Program-made: the position numbers and the translations under genes | Assembly: GCF_013386165.1 (NCBI RefSeq) | Contig: NZ_JACAOS010000016.1 | Span: 522,056 to 586,055, forward strand | DNA: 64,000 nt | From: Pseudomonas gingeri | GTDB taxonomy: Bacteria; Pseudomonadota; Gammaproteobacteria; Pseudomonadales; Pseudomonadaceae | Direction of reading: 5' to 3' | Part shown: in pieces, positions 31,450 to 39,130 of the stretch | Position numbering within the stretch: the stretch's first letter is position 1 | Layout of the letters: each line of letters starts with the position of its first letter | The notes under the pieces: generated by a model | The model's input: the letters and a program-made list of their open reading frames with translations, nothing else | Told to the model about the DNA's origin: nothing | Databases searched by the model: none

Positions 31450-31813
31450 TTATTTTTGCAGCCAACTTTCGACGGCATCAGGTCCTTGTTCTGCCTTCCG
31501 TCCTTTCAAACTTTGTGATTCCCACCCTTGGTTTCGATAACTTCACCGGTGGGCGGGTTTTTGTACGCCTTGAGTTCGCGTGGTTTGTGTGTGCCAGCTT
31601 TTTGAGCGAGGGCTTGGCGTCGGGCGGTGGTCTGTGGCTCCAGTAAATTGATGATGTGCTTCAGGCAAAAACCATAGTGCTCAATCAGCTTGCGGAGATT
31701 GGTTTTGAACTCAATCTCTTTATTCGGTTCGTTATAATCTTTCAATACTTCAAGTGCCTGAAGTTGCTCGGCCAAGTGTTTTTCATCTGACGGTATTTCG
31801 CGAGTTTCGACAT
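31450..31813 (-). pseudogene. MvaT/MvaU-family (H-NS-like) silencer, broken by two single-base deletions
   Basis: ATG 31811-31813 (AAAGGA upstream) gives MSKLAKYRQM, a typical MvaT start. One base is then missing and the frame continues EKHLAEQLQALEVLKD.... The middle (KEIEFKTNLRKLIEHYG) and the DNA-binding part (YKNPPTGEVIETKGGNHK) are family-like. A second missing base at about 31508 makes a premature TGA. Restoring one T gives VLKGRKAEQGPDAVESWLQK, the expected MvaT ending, and a TAA at 31450-31452. The gene would encode a xenogeneic silencer. Alternatively both gaps are sequencing errors. Confidence 0.8.
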
Positions 31814-31881
31814 TTTTATTCCTTTATTCTATGAGGTTGTGCATGCTTATTAGGATAGTGGGGCAGGTTGCAAGTTAAGCG

Positions 31882-32079
31882 CTATTTTCGGCGATTTAGT
31901 TGGCTCTCAATATGAACCAATTTCGCTTTGATTGCATTGATAGCCAGTGCCTGTATCTGCGAGGTTTTGCCAGGCCTGACGTCAATGGTTTTCAGCAGGG
32001 CATTCAGATGGGGTTTCTGGGTTTTGAGCGTGTCAGATAAGCTCGCGCTGTTCTGTAGTGGATTGTTTGTTACTTTCAT
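31882..32079 (-). CDS. Small hypothetical protein
   Basis: 65 residues from ATG 32077-32079, starting MKVTNNPLQNSASLSDTLKT and ending HIESQLNRRK. Basic and helical, of no known family. An AAGG lies directly against the start codon, so translation initiation is uncertain. It sits between the MvaT-like pseudogene and cassette copy 2. Confidence 0.4.
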   Translation of the reverse strand: MKVTNNPLQNSASLSDTLKTQKPHLNALLKTIDVRPGKTSQIQALAINAIKAKLVHIESQLNRRK

Positions 32080-32174
32080 CCTTGCGTTGTTCCAGATTGC
32101 TTACAAGGTATTCAGGGACAGACCACGATTAATGACGGTATCCGCACTTGAAATATCTCGCGTCAAAAGCTTCC

Positions 32175-32202
32175 TTGAATGCTTTCACCCCTCCGCTATC
32201 CT
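32175..32202 (+). promoter_or_regulatory. Promoter of the second structured leader / DUF3077 unit
   Basis: TTGAAT (32175-32180), 16 bp, TATCCT (32197-32202). Hexamers and spacing are conserved with copy 1 while the flanking bases differ. Confidence 0.6.
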
Positions 32203-32265
32203 TCCCCTGTCGTTGCCAATTCAGCGACCGGGCTTGGAAACCCGAATTTAGGGTATAGGCGCACA

Positions 32266-32299
32266 AGCGCCCCAATCACGATGACAGGCGCTATTATTT
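32266..32299 (+). terminator. Attenuator-like hairpin within the leader, copy 2
   Basis: AGCGCC (32266-32271) pairs with GGCGCT (32287-32292), followed by ATTATTT. It is the equivalent of the copy 1 terminator but with a poorer T-tract, so read-through may be higher here. Confidence 0.4.
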
Positions 32300-32317
32300 C
32301 GCCTGCGATTCGTGCAA

Positions 32318-32422
32318 TGGCGGCTGTGCGCGGGAGGACTTCGGTCCTGCCGGGACCTATACCCCCGGTTTTCCAACCTGCGTACGGCTGCCACCCATTC
32401 GCTTGGAAACGAACGTGGCAGC
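32318..32422 (+). ncRNA. Structured leader RNA, C4-antisense-like, copy 2
   Basis: The same outer stem (TGGCGGCTGTGCGCGGG 32318-32334 with CCTGCGTACGGCTGCCA 32377-32393) and two inner hairpins. Inner hairpin 1 has changed from GACC/GGTC to AGGAC/GTCCT, keeping pairing. The alternative fold is perfect here: GCTGCCAC (32387-32394) with GTGGCAGC (32415-32422). An upstream hairpin has also covaried (CAGG/CCTG in copy 1, CGGG/CCCG here). Confidence 0.55.
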
Positions 32423-32449
32423 TATTTCCTCAGGTATAGGAGTTAGCGC

Positions 32450-32521
32450 ATGGACGGTTTTACTCAAGAAAGACAGCTTCCAACCCTCAGCACCGAAGCA
32501 TTCCCCGGAGGTGCCCAATGA
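32450..32521 (+). CDS. 23-residue leader peptide coupled to the DUF3077 gene, copy 2
   Basis: ATG 32450 (AGGAGT upstream), product starting MDGFTQERQL and ending STEAFPGGAQ. Its TGA overlaps the next ATG. The first half differs from copy 1 while length, ending and overlap are kept, which argues for selection on the coupling rather than the N-terminal sequence. Confidence 0.65.
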   Translation: MDGFTQERQLPTLSTEAFPGGAQ

Positions 32522-32820
32522 CCACCCAGCCCCCCTTCAAAACCTTGGGCGTCATCACGTTTTCCACCTGCGGTTCCCATGGTCGCGAACTGTTCCGCGT
32601 CAATCCCGGTGTACCCATCCTGGAGGCCATGGAACACGCTTCCATCCTGCTGTACTGCGCCAAGGCTTTATCCCTCGATGCGGCATTGGAAAGAGAGGAT
32701 GGAGAGCGCTATGCCTGGGCGTCGCATTACCTGGGGGAGATGGGGAAGGCGGTGATTGATGATCTGACGCAGGGGATGTTTAGTGGGGCGAGCGCGGTGA
32801 TGCCGGATTGTGGGCGATGA
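32518..32820 (+). CDS. DUF3077-family protein, copy 2
   Basis: 100 residues starting MTTQPPFKTLGVITFSTCG, nearly identical to the protein at 23350-23652. Substitutions cluster in the first 25 and last 12 residues (TQGMFSGASAVMPDCGR here). Coupled to the upstream leader ORF. Function unknown. Confidence 0.85.
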   Translation: MTTQPPFKTLGVITFSTCGSHGRELFRVNPGVPILEAMEHASILLYCAKALSLDAALEREDGERYAWASHYLGEMGKAVIDDLTQGMFSGASAVMPDCGR

Positions 32821-32846
32821 TCCGGGGTTTGTGATGATTGAGGGGA

Positions 32847-32874
32847 CGTCATCGCCAGCAAGCTAGCTCCTACA
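32847..32874. repeat. REP element (single unit)
   Basis: GTCATCGCCAGCAAGCTAGC followed by TCCTACA, at the same position in the cassette as the REP at 23678. Confidence 0.7.
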
Positions 32875-32930
32875 GTAGTCGGCGTTCGCAGGGTGTCAGG
32901 CGGGGCGAGTGACTTGATTTTTCGGCAGGC

Positions 32931-32962
32931 AAAAAAAGACCTTGGGCTTCAAGGTCTTTTTT
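32931..32962. terminator. Bidirectional terminator between convergent genes, copy 2
   Basis: AAAGACCTTG, loop GGCTT, CAAGGTCTTT, flanked by A and T runs. The covarying counterpart is at 23770-23797. Confidence 0.85.
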
Positions 32963-32965
32963 AAA

Positions 32966-33295
32966 TCACTGAATGTCTTTCAAATAGTCCCTGAGCACGA
33001 TCAGCGGGGCATTCAGCTCTTCGGTCGTCTGCACCTGGATCACGTCCGCTGCCAACCTCTGCAACTCGCGTCCCAGGGCTTGGCCTGTGCCGCCTACGGC
33101 ATCCATCGCCACATCCACGCACGCCTTCATCTTGAGCTGGATCGCGCCAATATCGCAGTTGCGCACCAACAGCTCAAACACGTCCCGCTGGTACTCACCC
33201 ATGATCGGGTCATCGCGCAAGATCGGGCTTTGACCTTCCGCCTCATAAGCCAGCTTGAGGGCAAAAAGGGCGACTGTCTCCAGTTGCGATTCCAT
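32966..33295 (-). CDS. Conserved small hypothetical protein, copy 2
   Basis: 109 residues from ATG 33293-33295, starting MESQLETVALFALKLAYEAE. It differs from copy 1 at scattered positions (for example VIQVQTTEELNA). Mostly helical, no export signal. It lies just downstream of the tRNA-Leu gene on the same strand, separated by the tRNA terminator. Confidence 0.75.
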   Translation of the reverse strand: MESQLETVALFALKLAYEAEGQSPILRDDPIMGEYQRDVFELLVRNCDIGAIQLKMKACVDVAMDAVGGTGQALGRELQRLAADVIQVQTTEELNAPLIVLRDYLKDIQ

Positions 33296-33351
33296 GGTGC
33301 GGGTTCCTCGGCTTTCTGCTGTGATCGGCGATCGGCACTTTTCGACAGGCG

Positions 33352-33384
33352 AAAAAAAAGACCTTGAATTTCAAGGTCTTTTTT
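33352..33384 (-). terminator. Terminator of tRNA-Leu
   Basis: AAAAGACCTTGAA/TTTCAAGGTCTTTT hairpin with flanking A8 and T6, 5 bp after the tRNA 3' end. Confidence 0.8.
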
Positions 33385-33388
33385 AAGA

Positions 33389-33473
33389 TGGTGCCCCGAG
33401 GGAGACTCGAACTCCCACTCCTTTCGAAAACGGATTTTGAATCCGCCGCGTCTACCAATTCCGCCATCAGGGC
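33389..33473 (-). tRNA. leuX: tRNA-Leu (anticodon CAA)
   Basis: 85 nt including encoded CCA. On the minus strand it starts GCCCTGATGGCGGAATTGGT and ends TCCCTCGGGGCACCA. The acceptor stem GCCCTGA/...GGGGC pairs, with a long variable arm typical of Leu tRNAs and the T-loop GTTCGAGTC. The anticodon loop is TTCAAAA, reading CAA. tRNA-Leu(CAA) is a known integration hotspot for genomic islands in Gammaproteobacteria, consistent with the duplicated 3' end at 24225-24246. Confidence 0.93.
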
Positions 33474-33581
33474 TCAATGGCGGCGAAGTATAGAGACGTG
33501 ATTACCGTTGGTCAATCGGCTTTCGTGGTCTATTTTTACGATTTCCGCTAAACTTCCCGGCCCTGCTGAACGAACCCCATC

Positions 33582-34646
33582 ATGCGCGTCGCTGACTTTA
33601 CTTTCGAGCTCCCCGATTCCCTGATCGCTCGCCATCCTTTGGCCGAGCGACGCCTCAGTCGCCTGCTGACCCTCGACGGCCCCAGCGGCGCTCTCGCACA
33701 CCGTCAATTTACTGATTTGCTTGAGCATTTACGCCCAGGCGATCTGATGGTGTTCAACAATACCCGGGTCATTCCAGCCCGCCTGTTCGGCCAGAAAGCC
33801 TCCGGCGGCAAGCTGGAAATCCTCGTGGAACGGGTCCTCGACACCCACCGCGTGCTGGCCCATGTGCGCTCCAGCAAGTCGCCAAAACCCGGTTCGAAGA
33901 TTCTCATCGATGGCGGCGGCGAAGCCGAGATGCTCGCCCGCCACGACACGCTCTTCGAACTGGGCTTCGCCGAGGAAGTGCTGCCGCTGCTGGAGCGCGT
34001 CGGCCATATGCCGTTGCCTCCTTATATAGATCGCCCGGACGAAGGCGCGGATCGCGAGCGTTACCAGACGGTTTACGCCGAGCGTCTCGGCGCCGTGGCC
34101 GCGCCCACCGCCGGGCTGCATTTCGACAAGCCGCTGCTCGAAGCCATCGCCGCCAAGGGCGTTGAAACCGCTTTCGTCACCCTGCACGTCGGCGCCGGGA
34201 CCTTCCAGCCGGTGCGCGTGGAGCGTCTCGAAGACCACCACATGCACCACGAATGGCTGGAAGTCAGCCAGGAAGTGGTCGACGCCGTCGCCGCCTGCCG
34301 CGCGCGCGGTGGTCGGGTGGTCGCCGTCGGTACCACCAGCGTGCGTTCGCTGGAAAGCGCCGCCCGCGATGGTGTGCTCAAGCCGTTCAGCGGCGACACC
34401 GACATCTTTATCTTCCCAGGCCGCCCCTTCCATGTGGTCGACGCCCTGGTGACCAATTTCCACCTGCCCGAATCCACGCTGCTGATGCTGGTTTCGGCCT
34501 TCGCCGGTTACCCCGAGACCATGGCCGCTTACAAGGCCGCCGTGGACAACGGCTACCGCTTCTTCAGCTACGGTGATGCCATGTTCATCACCCGCAACCC
34601 GGCGCCTGCCGCACCCAAGGATCGGGCCCCAGAGGACCAAGCATGA
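33582..34646 (+). CDS. queA: S-adenosylmethionine:tRNA ribosyltransferase-isomerase
   Basis: 354 residues, starting MRVADFTFELPDSLIARHPL as in QueA. It transfers and isomerises the ribosyl part of AdoMet onto preQ1 in tRNA to give epoxyqueuosine. Conserved blocks include DLMVFNNTRVIPARLFG, APTAGLHFD and HVGAGTFQPVR. A short Pro/Ala-rich tail (PAPAAPKDRAPEDQA) extends it slightly beyond the usual length. The stop overlaps the tgt start by 4 bp. Confidence 0.96.
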   Translation: MRVADFTFELPDSLIARHPLAERRLSRLLTLDGPSGALAHRQFTDLLEHLRPGDLMVFNNTRVIPARLFGQKASGGKLEILVERVLDTHRVLAHVRSSKSPKPGSKILIDGGGEAEMLARHDTLFELGFAEEVLPLLERVGHMPLPPYIDRPDEGADRERYQTVYAERLGAVAAPTAGLHFDKPLLEAIAAKGVETAFVTLHVGAGTFQPVRVERLEDHHMHHEWLEVSQEVVDAVAACRARGGRVVAVGTTSVRSLESAARDGVLKPFSGDTDIFIFPGRPFHVVDALVTNFHLPESTLLMLVSAFAGYPETMAAYKAAVDNGYRFFSYGDAMFITRNPAPAAPKDRAPEDQA

Positions 34647-35776
34647 GTCGCAACTGTCGTATGTCGTTCGAGCTGCTCGCCACTGATGGCAAAGCTCGTC
34701 GCGGTCGCCTGACCTTCCCCCGCGGTACCGTCGAAACCCCGGCCTTCATGCCCGTGGGCACTTACGGCACGGTCAAGGGCATGCTGCCTCGGGATATCGT
34801 CGCCACCGGCGCCGAGATCATCCTCGGCAACACCTTCCACCTGTGGCTGCGCCCCGGCACCGAGGTGATCAAGGCCCACGGCGACCTGCACGACTTCATG
34901 CAGTGGAAAGGCCCGATCCTTACCGACTCCGGCGGCTTCCAGGTGTTCAGTCTGGGCGCCATGCGCAAGATCAAGGAGGAGGGCGTGACCTTCGCTTCCC
35001 CGGTCGACGGCGCCAAGGTGTTCATGGGCCCGGAAGAATCGATGCAGGTCCAGCGCGACCTGGGCTCGGACATCGTGATGATTTTCGACGAGTGCACCCC
35101 GTACCCGGCTGACGAAGACGTCGCCCGCGTGTCCATGGAGCTGTCGCTGCGTTGGGCCCAGCGCTCGAAAAATGCCCACGGTGAAAACACCGCCGCGTTG
35201 TTCGGGATTGTCCAGGGCGGCATGCACGAGAGCCTGCGCAAGCGCTCCCTCGAAGGCCTCGACCAGATCGGCTTCGACGGCCTGGCCATCGGCGGCCTGT
35301 CGGTGGGCGAGCCCAAGCACGAGATGATCAAGGTGCTGGATTACCTGCCCGGCCTGATGCCTGCTGACAAACCTCGTTACCTTATGGGCGTTGGCAAGCC
35401 GGAAGATCTCGTAGAGGGTGTGCGCCGCGGGGTGGACATGTTCGATTGCGTGATGCCAACCCGTAATGCCCGCAATGGGCACCTGTTCATCGACACCGGC
35501 GTGCTGAAGATCCGCAACGCGTTCCATCGCCATGATGAATCGCCACTGGATCCGACCTGCGATTGCTACACCTGCCAGAACTTCTCCCGTGCTTATCTGC
35601 ACCATTTGGACAAGTGCGGCGAAATGCTGGGAAGCATGTTGAATACCATCCACAATTTGCGCCATTACCAGCGCCTGATGGCTGGTTTGCGCGAGGCTAT
35701 TCAACAGGGTACATTGGCCGCCTTTGTCGATGCCTTCTACGCCAAACGCGGGCTTCCCGTACCGCCTTTGGACTGA
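34643..35776 (+). CDS. tgt: tRNA-guanine transglycosylase (queuine tRNA-ribosyltransferase)
   Basis: 377 residues from ATG 34643, which has GAGG upstream and overlaps the queA stop (ATGA). Most homologues are annotated from the Met six codons later (34661, 371 residues), but no RBS precedes that one. Substrate pocket DSGGFQVFS, nucleophile region DMFDCVMPTRNARNG and zinc site CDCYTCQNF...HH are present. It exchanges G34 for preQ1 in tRNAs with GUN anticodons. Confidence 0.96.
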   Translation: MSRNCRMSFELLATDGKARRGRLTFPRGTVETPAFMPVGTYGTVKGMLPRDIVATGAEIILGNTFHLWLRPGTEVIKAHGDLHDFMQWKGPILTDSGGFQVFSLGAMRKIKEEGVTFASPVDGAKVFMGPEESMQVQRDLGSDIVMIFDECTPYPADEDVARVSMELSLRWAQRSKNAHGENTAALFGIVQGGMHESLRKRSLEGLDQIGFDGLAIGGLSVGEPKHEMIKVLDYLPGLMPADKPRYLMGVGKPEDLVEGVRRGVDMFDCVMPTRNARNGHLFIDTGVLKIRNAFHRHDESPLDPTCDCYTCQNFSRAYLHHLDKCGEMLGSMLNTIHNLRHYQRLMAGLREAIQQGTLAAFVDAFYAKRGLPVPPLD

Positions 35777-35812
35777 ATTTTCAGAATTGAATTCTTGCAA
35801 CTGGAGTGCTAA

Positions 35813-36151
35813 ATGAGCTTTTTCATCTCTAACGCGTTCGCGGACGGCGCCGCACCTGCTGCTGCCGGTCCGATGGGCGGTGGTTTCGAATGGATCTTCC
35901 TGGTCGGCTTCCTGGTCATCTTCTACCTGATGATCTGGCGTCCACAGGCCAAGCGCGCCAAGGAGCAGAAGAACCTGCTGGGCAACCTGGCCAAGGGTGA
36001 CGAAGTGGTCACCACCGGCGGTATCGCCGGCAAGATCACCAAAGTGAGCGACGACTTCGTGGTTCTGGAAGTGTCCGACACCGTGGAAATGAAGTTTCAG
36101 AAGGGTGCCATCGCGGCCACCCTGCCTAAAGGCACGCTGAAAGCGATCTAA
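35813..36151 (+). CDS. yajC: Sec translocase auxiliary subunit YajC
   Basis: 112 residues. One membrane helix (EWIFLVGFLVIFYLMIWRPQ), then the YajC signature QAKRAKEQKNLLGNLAKGDE and a small beta domain. It forms part of the SecDF-YajC complex. It lies 37 bp after tgt and 62 bp before secD. A hairpin CGGGGCGC/GCGCCCCG (36173-36193), without a T-tract, separates it from secD. Confidence 0.95.
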   Translation: MSFFISNAFADGAAPAAAGPMGGGFEWIFLVGFLVIFYLMIWRPQAKRAKEQKNLLGNLAKGDEVVTTGGIAGKITKVSDDFVVLEVSDTVEMKFQKGAIAATLPKGTLKAI

Positions 36152-36213
36152 GTTTCAACTCTTAACAATCGACGGGGCGCGCAAGGCGCCCCGCGTCATA
36201 AGCGGGCGGCGTG

Positions 36214-38082
36214 ATGCTGAACAAATACCCTCTGTGGAAATACCTACTGATCCTGGCGGTGCTGGCGGTCGGTTTTATTTATTCCGCTCCCAATCTCTAT
36301 CCTGATGATCCGGCGATCCAGGTCAGCGGCGCAAGCACTGCACTGCAGGTCAATCAGGCCGATCTGGACCGTGTGAGCAAAGCGCTGACCGACGCCGGGA
36401 TCACCGTCAAGGGCGCCACTCTGGCCGCCGGCGGCAAAGGCGGTCTGGTGCGTCTGACCAAGCAGGAAGACCAACTGCCGGCCAAGGACGTGGTGCGTAA
36501 AACCCTCGGCGACGACTATGTTGTGGCCCTGAACCTGGCACAGACCACCCCGCAATGGCTGCGCAGCCTTGGCGCGCACCCGATGAAGCTGGGTCTGGAC
36601 TTGTCCGGTGGTGTGCACTTCCTGCTGGAAGTGGACATGGACAAAGCCGTTGATGCACGCCTGAAAGTCTATGACGGCGACGTCAAGAGCCTGTTGCGCA
36701 AGGAGCGTGTGCGTTATCGCACCCTGCCGGCGTTCAACGGTGCCATCCAGTTGGGCTTTGCCGACTCCGATACCCGTGATCAGGCTCGTGCGCTGATTCG
36801 CAAGAACTTCAACGATTTCGACATTGTTCCGGCCGACCTCAACGATCAGCTGGTACTGCGTCTGGCGATGACCCCGGCCAAGCTGGCGGAAATCCGCGAA
36901 TACTCCATCAAGCAGAACTTGACCACGGTACGTAACCGCGTCAACGAGCTGGGTGTGGCCGAGCCACTGGTTCAGCGTCAGGGTGCCAACCGCATCGTGG
37001 TCGAACTGCCAGGCGTACAGGACACCGCTGAAGCCAAGCGGATCCTCGGCAAGACCGCTAACCTGGAGTTCCGTCTGGCGGCTGAGCCGGGTGCTTCGAA
37101 GGCCACTTCCGAAGAGTTCGAGTTCCGTGAAGGCAATCGTCCTCCGGCGCAGATCGAGCGTGGCCTGATCATCACCGGTGACCAGGTGACCGACGCCCAG
37201 GCGGGCTTCGACGAACACGGTCGTCCGCAGGTGAACATCAAGCTCGATGGTCATGGTGGCGATCTGATGAGCCGCGCGACCCGCAGCAACGTCGGGCGCA
37301 GCATGGCGGTGATCTTCATCGAGCAGAAGCCGATCACCACCTACACCAAGCAGGTTGTCAACGGCGTCGAGAAAGACGTGCCGGTGCAGACCTTCAAGGA
37401 AGAGAAGAAGATCATCAGCCTGGCGACCATCCAGTCGCCGCTGGGCAGTCAGTTCCGCATCACTGGCCTGAACGGCCAGGGCGAATCCTCGGAGCTGGCC
37501 TTGCTGCTGCGTGCCGGTGGTCTGGCCGCGCCGATGTACTTCGCTGAAGAACGTACCATCGGTCCAAGCCTGGGTGCCGACAACATCACCAAGGGTATCG
37601 ATGCGTCGCTGTGGGGCATGCTGTTCGTCTCGCTGTTCATCATTGCCATCTACCGCTTCTTCGGCATCATCGCTACCGTGGCCCTGGCCTTCAACATGGT
37701 TGCCCTGCTGGCGCTGATGTCCCTGCTGGGGGCAACGCTGACCCTGCCGGGTATCGCCGGTATCGTCTTGACCATGGGCATGGCGGTGGACGCCAACGTG
37801 CTGATCTTCTCGCGGATACGTGAGGAGATAGCGGCGGGGATGACGGTGCAACGAGCGATCAACGAAGGCTTTGGTCGTGCGTTCACGGCGATTATCGACG
37901 CCAACCTGACCACCTTGCTGGTGGGCGGCATCCTCTTTGCCATGGGGACCGGCCCGGTCAAGGGCTTTGCGGTGACCATGTCCCTCGGGATCTTTACCTC
38001 GATGTTCACGGCCATCATGGTGACCCGCGCGATGGTCAACCTGATCTTCGGCGGTCGTGACTTCAAGAAGTTGTGGATTTAA
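36214..38082 (+). CDS. secD: Protein translocase subunit SecD
   Basis: 622 residues from ATG 36214 (a GTG at 36211 is also in frame). N-terminal helix (WKYLLILAVLAVGFIYS), large periplasmic P1 domain with the LGLDLSGGVHFLLEVD motif near residue 130, and five further helices from about residue 465, with GIAGIVLTMGMAVDANVLIF and RE-rich cytoplasmic loop. It uses the proton gradient to help pull exported proteins through SecYEG. Confidence 0.97.
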   Translation: MLNKYPLWKYLLILAVLAVGFIYSAPNLYPDDPAIQVSGASTALQVNQADLDRVSKALTDAGITVKGATLAAGGKGGLVRLTKQEDQLPAKDVVRKTLGDDYVVALNLAQTTPQWLRSLGAHPMKLGLDLSGGVHFLLEVDMDKAVDARLKVYDGDVKSLLRKERVRYRTLPAFNGAIQLGFADSDTRDQARALIRKNFNDFDIVPADLNDQLVLRLAMTPAKLAEIREYSIKQNLTTVRNRVNELGVAEPLVQRQGANRIVVELPGVQDTAEAKRILGKTANLEFRLAAEPGASKATSEEFEFREGNRPPAQIERGLIITGDQVTDAQAGFDEHGRPQVNIKLDGHGGDLMSRATRSNVGRSMAVIFIEQKPITTYTKQVVNGVEKDVPVQTFKEEKKIISLATIQSPLGSQFRITGLNGQGESSELALLLRAGGLAAPMYFAEERTIGPSLGADNITKGIDASLWGMLFVSLFIIAIYRFFGIIATVALAFNMVALLALMSLLGATLTLPGIAGIVLTMGMAVDANVLIFSRIREEIAAGMTVQRAINEGFGRAFTAIIDANLTTLLVGGILFAMGTGPVKGFAVTMSLGIFTSMFTAIMVTRAMVNLIFGGRDFKKLWI

Positions 38083-38091
38083 GGGGCTGCC

Positions 38092-39006
38092 ATGTTACGT
38101 ACTATCAACTTCATGGGTGTTCGCAACGTTGCGTTCGGCGTCACCCTGTTCCTCACCGCATTGGCCCTGTTCAGCTGCTTCCACAAGGGCATGAACTACG
38201 GCTTGGACTTCACCGGCGGTACGCTCATCGAGCTGACCTACGAGCATGCGGCGGATGTCACCAAGGTGCGCGAGCAGCTGAACGGCGCCGGTTATCACGA
38301 GGCGATCGTGCAGAGTTTTGGCGCGACCACCGACTTGCTGGTGCGGATGCCGGGTGAAGACCCGCAACTGGGCCATCAGGTCGCCGAGGCGTTGCAGAAG
38401 GTCGGCGGTGATAACCCGGTGCAGATCAAGCGCGTCGAGTTCGTCGGCCCGCAGGTCGGTGAAGAGCTGCGCGACCAGGGCGGCCTCGGCATGCTCATGG
38501 CGTTGGGTGGCGTACTGATCTACCTGGCGTTCCGCTTCCAGTGGAAGTTCGCGGTGGGCGCCATCGTCTCGCTGGTCCACGATGTGGTGGTGACCGTGGG
38601 TATCCTGTCGTTCTTCCAGATCACCTTCGATCTGACGGTGCTGGCGGCGGTACTGGCGATTATCGGCTACTCGCTCAACGACACCATCGTGGTCTTCGAC
38701 CGGGTGCGTGAGAACTTCCGTGTCCTGCGCAAGGCTACTCTGATCGAGAACATCAACATCTCGACCACCCAGACCCTGTTGCGGACCATGGCGACGTCGA
38801 TCTCCACCCTGCTGGCGATTACCGCGCTGCTGTTCTTTGGTGGCGACAATCTGTTCGGTTTCTCCATCGCCCTGTTCATCGGTGTGTTGGCGGGGACCTA
38901 CTCGTCGATCTACATCGCCAACGTGGTGCTGATCTGGCTGAATCTGAATAGCGAAGACCTGATCCCTCCGGCCAGTACCCAGAAGGAAGTCGACGACCGT
39001 CCTTGA
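38092..39006 (+). CDS. secF: Protein translocase subunit SecF
   Basis: 304 residues, 9 bp after secD. It has six membrane helices, the GLDFTGGTLIEL motif near residue 37 and the conserved SLNDTIVVFDRVREN near residue 195. It forms SecDF with the preceding product. A strong terminator follows at 39040. Confidence 0.97.
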   Translation: MLRTINFMGVRNVAFGVTLFLTALALFSCFHKGMNYGLDFTGGTLIELTYEHAADVTKVREQLNGAGYHEAIVQSFGATTDLLVRMPGEDPQLGHQVAEALQKVGGDNPVQIKRVEFVGPQVGEELRDQGGLGMLMALGGVLIYLAFRFQWKFAVGAIVSLVHDVVVTVGILSFFQITFDLTVLAAVLAIIGYSLNDTIVVFDRVRENFRVLRKATLIENINISTTQTLLRTMATSISTLLAITALLFFGGDNLFGFSIALFIGVLAGTYSSIYIANVVLIWLNLNSEDLIPPASTQKEVDDRP

Positions 39007-39039
39007 CGGAAATCTTCCACCTGGTTGTTAGCTGATAAA

Positions 39040-39068
39040 GGCGCGAGTGTTGAACTCGCGCCTTTTTT
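39040..39068 (+). terminator. Terminator after secF
   Basis: GGCGCGAGT, loop GTTGA, ACTCGCGCC, then T7. Confidence 0.92.
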
Positions 39069-39130
39069 TATACTCCAAAGCCATAGAGAAAGGCGGGCAT
39101 CGATCCGCTTGTGATGGTCAGGAGGTTCAC

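Larger units (their letters stand above)
32145..33412. repeat. Duplicated tRNA-proximal cassette, copy 2
   Basis: It starts GCACTTGAAATATCTCGCGT and runs to the 3' end of the intact tRNA-Leu. It carries the same ordered parts as 22965-24246: promoter, leader RNA, leader ORF, DUF3077 gene, REP, convergent terminator, 109-codon gene, tRNA terminator. Confidence 0.85.

Noticed and set aside
31500..31515. Programmed ribosomal frameshift in the MvaT-like gene
   Set aside because: There is no slippery heptamer with a downstream structure, and a second lesion of the same kind lies near the start; mutation or sequencing error is simpler.
31506..31775. A short intact 89-codon H-NS-like protein starting at TTG 31775
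   Set aside because: Both ends continue as recognisable MvaT sequence in other frames, so the short frame is the middle of a broken gene.
24246..33388. A complete prophage or integrative element
   Set aside because: There is no integrase, structural phage gene, relaxase or transposase; only boundary marks of past insertion remain.
36244..37851. 535-codon open frame on the minus strand across secD
   Set aside because: It is the antisense shadow of a clearly identified secD gene; the product is His/Gln-rich and low-complexity with no domain.
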